Positions 9,042 through 15,432 of a stretch of DNA of 30,745 nucleotides are shown piece by piece; the stretch's first letter is position 1; each line of letters opens with the position of its first letter. The stretch is taken from the NCBI GenBank assembly GCA_002371705.1, contig DFGI01000021.1, forward strand, positions 3,704-34,448. Reading direction: 5' to 3'. The notes under the pieces are model-generated. The model worked only from the letters and a program-made list of their open reading frames with translations. It did no database searches and had not been told where the DNA came from. This DNA is from Bacteroidales bacterium UBA3754. Its GTDB lineage: Bacteria > Bacteroidota > Bacteroidia > Bacteroidales > UBA1715. The position numbers were made by a program, and so were the translations under genes.

Positions 9042-10286
9042 CTATATACCAAGCATCAAATAAAACTCCCCATAATTTCTCCCCGCTTCATAATTTTTTT
9101 TCCAAAAATCGTAGGCATTGTGCCGATAGATATTTTGCTCCGAAATTGGCGAATTTAAATAGTTATCAATGATTTTCGCCACATTGCGGCAATCAAAATC
9201 TACAGGTATCAAAAAACCGTTTTTGCTATTTACGGCTTCGGCGGTGCCGCCCACATTGGTTGCAACAACTAGGATGCCAGCCGACAACGATTCCATAATA
9301 CTCACGGGAATGCCTTCGGACGCGCTCAAGTTTATAAATAAATCAACGTGGTTTTCAGCATAGAAATCCAGAATCTTGTCGTTTGCGACAATGCCGCGGA
9401 ACTCAAATTCAACATTTTGCAATTTGTTGGCTGCCATTGCTTCAAGTTCAGCACGTAACGGTCCATCGCCAAAATGAACCCATCGAATGTTTTTCGTCTG
9501 CAAATGCGAAATAACTTCGATAATCTTGTCAACTTGCTTTACAGGAATAAGATTGCTACAAGAGCAAATAAGCACCGAGTTGGGCTGCTTGTCCATATTC
9601 GGTTGTCGGTCGTTGAATTTCCCCAACCGTGAAACCGTCACTCTATCATCAAGTTTACGGTTCAGATATTGCTCAAAATAGAATTTTCCCGCATCCGAGA
9701 TCGAATATGTCTGCGACAAATTGTTTATTATGAACGATTTGTATGGTAGATATGGTGGTGTGTGCCTGTCGGCGAAATTGTCCCAACCGTGGGTTCTTGC
9801 AACGCATTTGATAGATTGGTCATCTTTCCGCAACAACGCCAGAGCCAAGGCTTTATAGTCGTGCCAATAGGAATAGAACACGCAGTCGGACGGATTCAGT
9901 TTTTTCGCTTTGCACAAACCGACAAGGTCTTTCTTAAGGTTCGTTGCACGGTGAATTTCTACATACATTATTTTAAAGGCACTCAACCAATACTTTACGG
10001 GCAAATTCCGCAAGGCGAAGAATAGTTCCGCCACAAACATCGGTTTGAAAATGCGGAAAACCGATTTCAGTTTGCCGATTTCCAGTTTTTGCCTTGAAAA
10101 TGAGACTATTTCGGCATTTGTGGGCACAAAACGGTTCAGATTCTCACCCGAATCGGCCGACGCGGTGTATATCAACACATTATCGAACTTTGGTGCAATC
10201 ACACGCATCTCATCGTCAATGAAAAACTCACCAGCTGAAAGCGGGTAGTTGTCACAGAGAAGTATGAGCGTTTTTGGTTTCATCAA
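9042..10286 (-). CDS. Family 4 glycosyltransferase
   Basis: A 414-aa GT-B fold retaining glycosyltransferase. The C-terminal donor-binding half contains SEGIPVSIMESLSAGILVVA, which includes the EX7E motif, then TNVGGTAEAV and NGFLIPVD. The N-terminal half begins LILLCDNYPLSAGEFFIDDE, an acceptor-side pattern common in polysaccharide GT4 enzymes. It probably transfers a sugar from a nucleotide sugar during surface glycan assembly; the sugar is unknown. Two adjacent ATGs (10286 and 10283) are both possible starts. It is separated by 750 bp from the next GT4 gene, so the two are not obviously one operon. Confidence 0.9.
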   Translation of the reverse strand: MMKPKTLILLCDNYPLSAGEFFIDDEMRVIAPKFDNVLIYTASADSGENLNRFVPTNAEIVSFSRQKLEIGKLKSVFRIFKPMFVAELFFALRNLPVKYWLSAFKIMYVEIHRATNLKKDLVGLCKAKKLNPSDCVFYSYWHDYKALALALLRKDDQSIKCVARTHGWDNFADRHTPPYLPYKSFIINNLSQTYSISDAGKFYFEQYLNRKLDDRVTVSRLGKFNDRQPNMDKQPNSVLICSCSNLIPVKQVDKIIEVISHLQTKNIRWVHFGDGPLRAELEAMAANKLQNVEFEFRGIVANDKILDFYAENHVDLFINLSASEGIPVSIMESLSAGILVVATNVGGTAEAVNSKNGFLIPVDFDCRNVAKIIDNYLNSPISEQNIYRHNAYDFWKKNYEAGRNYGEFYLMLGI

Positions 10287-10530
10287 ACATTTTCTTTCGT
10301 TTTTAATCTCGTCATAAAGAATTCAGAATGAACACGTTACATAGACAACTTTCAAAATTCTCAATTCTTTGCGAATAAATTCTCAATTCATTAGACAAAA
10401 ATAAAAAAACAAAACAATAATCAAAACTCGGAGGAATGTGGTAAAAATTATTAGATTCCGCCAAGTTTCTTTTTTTCTATTTCGGAATTATCCACTTTAA
10501 TCTTGCAAAATCCGTATTCTATTCTGTTCA

Positions 10531-10981
10531 TTTCTTTTGGTGGCAAAAGAAACGAACCAAAGAAAATCCACCGACGGACCTGCTCCGCTAAAAATCAATT
10601 GCGTTCACTAAAGGCGTTGAAGTGCCACTCTTTCGTTACACTAACGTTCTCGAGCCAAGGCACCAACGCCTTTTTACGTTCACTCCATTGATTTTCTTAA
10701 CGCATCGCAGCTCAGTCGGAACATTCTGCTTTCCAACATTATCGTACAATAAACCTTTCCATTTTCAACTCTCTACTGTTTCCATCGTAGCGACAGATGC
10801 GACTTCGCAGATGAGCGTTAAAAATTTCTTTGAATGAAGCGTATAAAAGCCTCGGCTTGGCGGCGAGGGTTTGTGGGGCGCGCCATCCCCGAGGGTTTAG
10901 CGGAATGAAAAGAAATTTAGCGAAGATGCGGCGTCGCCGGCGTTCTTTGGTTACTTTCTGTAGCTGTAGACAGAAAGTAAC
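10531..10981. repeat. Structured non-coding element with terminal hairpins and a long inner inverted repeat
   Basis: Within the 751-bp gene-free gap 10287-11037 this block is symmetrical. The left end is a hairpin (TTTCTTTTG 10531-10539 / CAAAAGAAA 10544-10552) followed by AACCAAAGAA (10555-10564). The right end mirrors it with TTCTTTGGTT (10943-10952) and a perfect 12-bp hairpin (10950-10961 / 10970-10981). Between them, 10571-10625 and 10659-10719 form a long imperfect inverted repeat whose loop holds CGTTA-CAC-TAACG (10634-10646). The segment 10840-10945 is clearly G+C richer than the surroundings. Short frames inside it have no recognisable domain. It looks like a MITE-like or REP-like element; no transposase is present. 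I see nothing supportable in 10287-10530. Confidence 0.6.
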
Positions 10982-11037
10982 AGAAAAGATGTAATAACGT
11001 GTTGGTTATATACACGACGGAAGTATATAATTCCGTT

Positions 11038-12159
11038 CTATTTTGAAGACTTATACAACTCCAACAGCTTGTCAACGTATGGTTTAATGTCATATTGGCG
11101 TGCGAAATCCTGCGCAAAAGCAGACATTTGGTTGTATTTATTTTTATCGTTCCATATTTCGAGAATGCGGTCGGCAAACTGTTCGGCTTTCTGCTCATAG
11201 ACCATATAACCGTTTTTACCTTGCTTAATCAAGTCGCGGTTACCACGGCCGTCAAGGGTTACAACGGGCAGGCCTGCGGTCATTGCTTCAATAATTGTCA
11301 AGCCCAATGCTTCGGACAATGAAGAATGAACGTAAATATCTGATTCGTGCAAATAATCCTCTACATTATCTACATTGCCGCACAACGAAACGTTTTTTTG
11401 AAGTCCCAATGTCTCAATTCTTTGTTTCAACATATTATAGTCTTGACCTCCACCGACCAATTTTAAACCAAAATCAAATCCTTTATCTACCAATATTTTA
11501 GCAACATCAATTAAAAATATTTGATTCTTATTGGCATTCAATGAACCAACATTCACAAGCCGAAGTTTTGTGCTCGGCTGACGGCTATTGTCGCAGTGAA
11601 ATTTCTCATAATCAATGGCGTTCGGCAATAGTTGCACATTGTAATGCCTTGTAGTTTTGCGGAAATATTGTTCGGTATCGTGCGAAATGGCAATGAACGT
11701 ATTGCCGCCATTGGCTCTGTATCGTGAGAACAAGTAGCGTTTCTCAAAAAAGTTTGTCAGCAATTGCTTGTTGAACAAGGTTTTAATGCTAAAATTTTTG
11801 AACTGCCGCATATTGTCGTGGCAATGCGAGAACCATTTTGCCTGCGGATAATTGCACGAACGTGAAACAATCTCTGCCTCAAACAAATGGGTGTGAATCA
11901 CATCGGGAGCATAATCTTCAATTGCCTTTTGTAAGGCATCAATATTCAGCACATTTTGGTGAAATATTGAGAGTTGAACGGAAGCGGGTATGACTTGCCA
12001 ATCAAGGTGTTCGGTGAGAAACATATAATGATTTTCATCGGAGAAAGTTATCAACCGTACTTGCACATCGTCACGCTTCTGCAACTGGTTGCAAATGTCG
12101 AGACAGAGCCGCTCGGCACCGCCTTTGCGTAATCGAGGTATTATATGAAGGATACGCAT
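11038..12159 (-). CDS. Family 4 glycosyltransferase (lies downstream of the DUF4143 ATPases)
   Basis: A 373-aa GT4 enzyme starting MRILHIIPRLRKGGAERLCL, with the usual N-terminal GGAER acceptor loop. The donor domain has VNVGSLNANKNQ, LVGGGQD and SEALGLTIIEAMTAGLPVV (EX7E). It probably acts in the same polysaccharide pathway as its neighbours. The start is 4 nt after the stop of the upstream ATPase gene, so it is likely cotranscribed from the ATPase promoter. A 74-bp copy of its 5' end lies at 13638-13711, also 4 nt after an ATPase stop. Full length and apparently intact. Confidence 0.9.
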   Translation of the reverse strand: MRILHIIPRLRKGGAERLCLDICNQLQKRDDVQVRLITFSDENHYMFLTEHLDWQVIPASVQLSIFHQNVLNIDALQKAIEDYAPDVIHTHLFEAEIVSRSCNYPQAKWFSHCHDNMRQFKNFSIKTLFNKQLLTNFFEKRYLFSRYRANGGNTFIAISHDTEQYFRKTTRHYNVQLLPNAIDYEKFHCDNSRQPSTKLRLVNVGSLNANKNQIFLIDVAKILVDKGFDFGLKLVGGGQDYNMLKQRIETLGLQKNVSLCGNVDNVEDYLHESDIYVHSSLSEALGLTIIEAMTAGLPVVTLDGRGNRDLIKQGKNGYMVYEQKAEQFADRILEIWNDKNKYNQMSAFAQDFARQYDIKPYVDKLLELYKSSK

Positions 12160-12163
12160 AGAC
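12086..12163. repeat. Direct repeat, copy 1 (GT4 5' end plus 4-nt gap)
   Basis: This stretch aligns with 13638-13715 at a constant offset of 1552 bp. I count about 8 differences over roughly 80 bp. Similarity stops abruptly on the GT4 interior side (below 12086) and continues into the ATPase 3' end on the other side, where the two genes are paralogous. This copy belongs to the intact GT4 gene. Confidence 0.85.
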
Positions 12164-13444
12164 TTACGGTTTTAGGCAGCCAATAGGAACGACATAAACA
12201 CCATCTTTGCGACGATACGGGTAACTGCCGTTAGCCGTTAGAACCATCAGGAATGAAGGTTCGTGCATTTTGTTGGTATCGATTTTTTTGTGTAGCGAAA
12301 TCAGATTGCCAGCACCTTCATCAATAAGTTTTTCGCCCCCAAGTTTAATTTCAATCAAACCATATTTGCCGTTCCGCAAATGGACAACGGCGTCGCACTC
12401 CAAGCCGTTTTTGTCGCGATAGTGATAAACCGCCCCATCGATTGGCTCGACATATACCCGCAAATCGCGAACAGCCATCGTCTCGAACAATAGCCCCATT
12501 GTGTTTAGGTCGTTCAACAAATCATTCGGTCCGAGTCCCAATGCGGCTGTGGCAACCGAGGGGTCAACAAAATAACGTGTGTTTGCAGAACGAATAGCCG
12601 TTTTCGAACGCAAATTCGGATTCCACGCAGGCATATCTTCTATCAGATAGATTTTTTGCAATGCTGTAAGATACGTCCCGAGAGTCGGCTCGCTAACGGT
12701 TTCATTTTCATTTGATTTGATATCGTCCAACAAAACCGACAGTGAGGCTTGTGTTCCCTGATTCCGTGCATACGACTTTAGAATCCGCCTAACTCTGTTG
12801 GCATCTTTTTTCACTCCATCAACCCTTGTCAAATCCGATTCAGCAACGGCATCAACATAATCAAACGCCTGGTCAAGAGCAATTCGTCTGTCACGCATAG
12901 TTGCAGCCTGAGGCCAGCCGCCCCTACACATTATATATGAAATATCTTCAAGTGTGAGATTGGCATCTTTGCCTGAAAAATCGTCGTTTTTTTCAAAAAG
13001 ATTGCGCAGAGAGACCGTCCCTGTTGACTCTTGTGACTCCCAAAGTGCCATTGGACGCATTTTGAGTCGGGCAATTCGTCCAGTACCAGTATGATTTATC
13101 TCATCGGTATTGGCGGGAACAGCAGAACCTGTAAGAATAAACTGCCCCATCTCGCCACGGTGGTCAACAGCAAAACGGACGCTATCCCATAGTTTGGGTA
13201 TCAGCTGCCATTCATCGATAAGGTGCGGCGTATCTCCCTCCAGAAGGCCATCAAACTTCATATTAGCGTCGATAGTGTAGCGTTGCAATTGCAAAGGGTC
13301 TGATAAATATATGACGCTTTGGGCTGCCTGTTCCGCAGTAGTGGTTTTGCCACACCACTTAGCCCCCTCAATCAGCACAGCTCCCTTTCCTGCTAATTTA
13401 CGTAAAAGCAAACCATCTGCTATTCTTGTATTGTACGCATTCAT
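12164..13444 (-). CDS. AAA_14 / DUF4143 ATPase with PD-(D/E)XK-type C-terminus (copy 1)
   Basis: A 426-aa protein. The P-loop GAKWCGKT is at 27-34 and Walker B HLIDEWQ at 74-80, with FILTGSA (102-108) as a sensor-like strand; these define the AAA_14 domain. The C-terminal DUF4143 part ends with D351 ... E365-x-K367 (ECDAVVHL ... LIEIK), the core of PD-(D/E)XK nuclease folds, a clan to which DUF4143 is assigned. The cellular role of this widespread family is not established; DNA binding or cleavage is an inference. By eye it is about half identical to the paralogue at 13716-14993, and both end PIGCLKP. It is preceded by a near-perfect promoter and a 23-bp repeat array, and followed after 4 nt by a GT4 gene. 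Confidence 0.88.
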   Translation of the reverse strand: MNAYNTRIADGLLLRKLAGKGAVLIEGAKWCGKTTTAEQAAQSVIYLSDPLQLQRYTIDANMKFDGLLEGDTPHLIDEWQLIPKLWDSVRFAVDHRGEMGQFILTGSAVPANTDEINHTGTGRIARLKMRPMALWESQESTGTVSLRNLFEKNDDFSGKDANLTLEDISYIMCRGGWPQAATMRDRRIALDQAFDYVDAVAESDLTRVDGVKKDANRVRRILKSYARNQGTQASLSVLLDDIKSNENETVSEPTLGTYLTALQKIYLIEDMPAWNPNLRSKTAIRSANTRYFVDPSVATAALGLGPNDLLNDLNTMGLLFETMAVRDLRVYVEPIDGAVYHYRDKNGLECDAVVHLRNGKYGLIEIKLGGEKLIDEGAGNLISLHKKIDTNKMHEPSFLMVLTANGSYPYRRKDGVYVVPIGCLKP

Positions 13445-13464
13445 ATTTCTCTAATTATCAATGA

Positions 13465-13495
13465 CAAAATTATACAATTTTATCATTTGGACAAA
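13465..13495 (-). promoter_or_regulatory. Promoter of DUF4143 ATPase copy 1
   Basis: On the minus strand TTTG (13492-13495) and TAATTTTG (13465-13472) are exactly 19 nt apart, a textbook Bacteroidetes promoter, with the ATG about 20 nt further on. The -33 box lies inside the first unit of the 23-bp array, so a protein bound to the array would directly touch the promoter. Confidence 0.75.
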
Positions 13496-13591
13496 TTTTA
13501 TTTTACCATTTGGCTATTTTTCATTTTGCCATTTGGCTATATTTTATTTTAGCATTTGGACAAATTCTGTCTTGGCATTTGGCCGTTTTTG
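13477..13591. repeat. 23-bp tandem repeat array A (5 units)
   Basis: Five contiguous units start at 13477, 13500, 13523, 13546 and 13569. Each carries CATTTGG at the same offset (13484, 13507, 13530, 13553, 13576), so the period is exactly 23 bp. Units begin ATTTT and end in a T-run; the variable positions flank the CATTTGG core. A more degenerate sixth unit may cover 13456-13476. There are no spacers, so this is not a CRISPR array. Location over and upstream of the ATPase promoter suggests an operator, or iterons. Confidence 0.85.
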
Positions 13592-13596
13592 TTAGT

Positions 13597-13605
13597 TGTG
13601 GATAA
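13597..13605 (-). other. Perfect match to DnaA-box consensus beside array A
   Basis: TTATCCACA on the minus strand lies 6 bp from the end of array A. One chance match in a window of this size is not surprising, so this is noted only because of its position next to iteron-like repeats. Confidence 0.3.
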
Positions 13606-13637
13606 CAAATTTAACTAAACACCAATTCTTTCAAGAA

Positions 13638-13711
13638 TGGTTGCAAATGTCGAGACAGAGCCGTTCGGTACCGCCTTTGTTCAATCTTGGTATTATGTGA
13701 AGGATACGCAT
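13638..13711 (-). pseudogene. 5' stub of the GT4 gene
   Basis: From an ATG at 13711 the minus strand reads MRILHIIPRLNKGGTERLCL followed by DICN, differing from the intact GT4 at only 2 of the first 24 residues. The similarity then ends, and the remaining ~350 codons are missing. The stub lies 4 nt after the stop of ATPase copy 2, the same spacing as intact GT4 after ATPase copy 1. It marks where GT4 originally joined ATPase copy 2, or is the end of a partial duplication. Confidence 0.85.
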
Positions 13712-13715
13712 AGAC
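13638..13715. repeat. Direct repeat, copy 2 (GT4 stub plus 4-nt gap)
   Basis: Partner of 12086-12163, offset 1552 bp, roughly 90% identical by eye. The two copies bracket ATPase copy 1 together with array A and its promoter. Confidence 0.85.
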
Positions 13716-14993
13716 TTACGGTTTTAAACATCCTATGGGAACAACCAACACTCCGTCTTTTCTGCGATAGGCAAACTGACCCGCAGTAAGAATCATCAAA
13801 AACGAAGGTTCTCCAATTTTATCAGTATCAATGGTTGAAGCCAATTTAAGCAAATTCTTAGCGGCATCTTCAATCTGCTTGCTTCCTGTTTTTACTTCTA
13901 TCAGTGCCCAACGCCCATCGTAAAGTCGGATAACCGCGTCGGATTCCATGTTTGCTTGGTCATGATAATGAAACACGTCGCCACGCAAAGGAAGTGTATA
14001 GCATCTCAAATCGCGCACACACATATCCTCAAACAAATAACCGAACAAATTGAAATCGTCAATAACACTATTAGGATTGAGTTCAAGCAATGCTGTCGCT
14101 ATACTTGGGTCGGTAAAATGCCGTTTATGGCTTGTTCGGATTGCCGTTTTCGACCTCAACGAAGGTTGCCACGCTTTAAGATCTTCGGTAACGAATAATC
14201 GCCGCAGAGCCGACATATAATTGGTCAAAGTCTTGTCGGTTATCGAAACATCATTGGCTTGCACATCCTGCATAATGGTTGTAGCCGTAGTCATTGTTGA
14301 TATGTTTCGCGCAAGACTTCGCAAAACCTGCCGAACACGTTCGGGATTTTTCTCAGTTCCGTCAACACGATGAATATCAAGATTGATTATCTCGTCAACA
14401 TAGTTGTAAACCACATCCAACGCCTGCTTTTTTTTGAGCGAAAGCGCTCCCGGCCAACCTCCACGGCACATCAAATATGCTATATCTTCTACTGTTAGTT
14501 GGCTTTCAGCATACAAATCGGCAGTTTTTCCAGCAAATAAATCGGAAAGCGAAACGGTTCCGTTGGAATCTTTCGACTCCCAAAGACTCATTGGGTACAT
14601 ACGCATACGCGCAATACGACCTGTTCCAGAATGCAATATTTCTCGTTGGGCAGTGGCATCGTCAAGCGGTGTTGCCGAGCCAGTCAAAATAAACTGTCCC
14701 ATTTTCTGTCGCTGGTCAACGGCAAAACGTACTGCATCCCATACTACGGGAAGTGTCTGCCACTCATCTATCAGATGTGGCGCTTCGCCGTGCAACAGCA
14801 ACGACGGAGTTGTATCAGCCAACTGCTCATACGATTTCCGCTTGTCGGGATCTTGCAAATAAATGACACTTTTAGCCAAATGGGCACCAGTCGACGTCTT
14901 TCCACACCATTTTGGACCCTCAATCAGCACGGCACCACTACTCTGCAATTTTCCCGCCAAAATACCATCGTGTATGCGTTCAAAATAATCCAT
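13716..14993 (-). CDS. AAA_14 / DUF4143 ATPase with PD-(D/E)XK-type C-terminus (copy 2)
   Basis: A 425-aa paralogue of the 12164-13444 product. The P-loop GPKWCGKT is at 26-33, Walker B HLIDEWQ at 73-79, and FILTGSA follows. The C-terminal D352 ... E366-x-K368 (ESDAVIRL ... LIEVK) keeps the PD-(D/E)XK core, and the protein ends PIGCLKP. All motifs are intact, so both copies look functional. Family function is unknown. Upstream are a TATCTTTG box and two 23-bp repeat arrays; downstream, 4 nt after the stop, is the GT4 stub. The two paralogues differ far more than their flanking repeats do. Confidence 0.88.
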   Translation of the reverse strand: MDYFERIHDGILAGKLQSSGAVLIEGPKWCGKTSTGAHLAKSVIYLQDPDKRKSYEQLADTTPSLLLHGEAPHLIDEWQTLPVVWDAVRFAVDQRQKMGQFILTGSATPLDDATAQREILHSGTGRIARMRMYPMSLWESKDSNGTVSLSDLFAGKTADLYAESQLTVEDIAYLMCRGGWPGALSLKKKQALDVVYNYVDEIINLDIHRVDGTEKNPERVRQVLRSLARNISTMTTATTIMQDVQANDVSITDKTLTNYMSALRRLFVTEDLKAWQPSLRSKTAIRTSHKRHFTDPSIATALLELNPNSVIDDFNLFGYLFEDMCVRDLRCYTLPLRGDVFHYHDQANMESDAVIRLYDGRWALIEVKTGSKQIEDAAKNLLKLASTIDTDKIGEPSFLMILTAGQFAYRRKDGVLVVPIGCLKP

Positions 14994-15013
14994 CTTTTAT
15001 TTTGTTTCTCCCG

Positions 15014-15042
15014 CAAAGATACTGATTATTTTTAATTTACAA
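15014..15042 (-). promoter_or_regulatory. Putative promoter of DUF4143 ATPase copy 2
   Basis: TATCTTTG (15014-15021) on the minus strand is a full -7 match 21 nt before the ATG at 14993. A TTG at 15040-15042 lies 18 nt upstream as a partial -33 box. The nearest repeat array (B) starts at 15048, immediately beyond it. Confidence 0.6.
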
Positions 15043-15047
15043 TATAC

Positions 15048-15139
15048 ACTCCGGACTTTTTGACCATTTCACTCCGAATTTTTCAATGATTTTACTCCGA
15101 ACTTTTTGATGATTTTATTCCGAATTTTCTAAAATCTGC
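15048..15139. repeat. 23-bp tandem repeat array B (4 units)
   Basis: Four contiguous 23-bp units start at 15048, 15071, 15094 and 15117. The first three begin ACTCCG and the fourth ATTCCG, each followed by a T-run and usually a second T-run at the unit end. It lies directly upstream of the ATPase copy 2 promoter. The core differs from array A (CATTTGG) but the period is identical. The 54 bp after it (15140-15193) are very A+T-rich without repeats. Confidence 0.8.
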
Positions 15140-15193
15140 GAGTCTTAGTAATAAATATATATTCTATTGAAATACAACTATTTAACAAAAATC

Positions 15194-15332
15194 ACTCGGT
15201 AGTTTGGGGATTTTTCATTCGGTAGTTTGAAGAATTTTCATTCGGTGATTTGAAGATTTATTTTTCGGTTATTTGAAGATTAGTTTTTGGTGAACTTGTG
15301 ATTTTTGCAATTCGGCTATTACACTAAAAATC
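15194..15332. repeat. 23-bp tandem repeat array C (about 6 units)
   Basis: Units start at 15194, 15217, 15240 and 15263 with exact 23-bp spacing, then two more degenerate ones near 15285 and 15310. The core is (A/T)(C/T)TCGGT, then TTTG at unit positions 10-13 and GA, ending in a T-run. With array B it occupies most of the 439-bp gap 14994-15432, which has no gene. Confidence 0.75.
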
Positions 15333-15397
15333 TTTTACTTACAAACATCATTGGAAAGTTTGGCTGCATTGCGCACTCGACTGCACAATTTTTGCTT

Positions 15398-15425
15398 AAA
15401 ACTGCTCAATGGAGCGAGCAGTTTT
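15398..15425 (-). terminator. Hairpin at the end of the Gtr-containing operon
   Basis: AAAACTGCTC (15398-15407) and GAGCAGTTTT (15416-15425) form a perfect 10-bp stem with an 8-nt loop, 8 bp after the last stop of the minus-strand operon. The T-run beyond the stem is weak on the minus strand (only the TTTT of the stem), so efficiency is uncertain. Confidence 0.6.
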
Positions 15426-15432
15426 GTCATTT

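Noticed and set aside
9014..9158. Upstream start at 9013 for the T9SS protein and short frames around it
   Set aside because: The signal peptide begins at the ATG at 8968 and a TAnnTTTG box lies between the two candidate starts.
10503..10837. Small plus-strand frames (62 and 71 codons) in the gap between the GT4 genes
   Set aside because: They lie across hairpins and inverted repeats, contain no domain and have no promoter; the region is better explained as a structured repeat element.
10287..11037. tRNA or other classical RNA gene in the long gap
   Set aside because: No cloverleaf or TpsiC-like GTTCRANNC arm was seen; the pairing present is long, linear and imperfect.
13616..13640. Terminator after array A / before the GT4 stub
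   Set aside because: Only a 6-bp stem (ATTCTT/AAGAAT) and no T-run on either strand.
14434..14862. 142-codon frame antisense to ATPase copy 2
   Set aside because: It is the complement of a gene with intact catalytic motifs, and there is no comparable conserved frame opposite the paralogue.
13477..15332. CRISPR array
   Set aside because: Repeats are contiguous without unique spacers, units vary, the period is only 23 bp and no cas genes are present.
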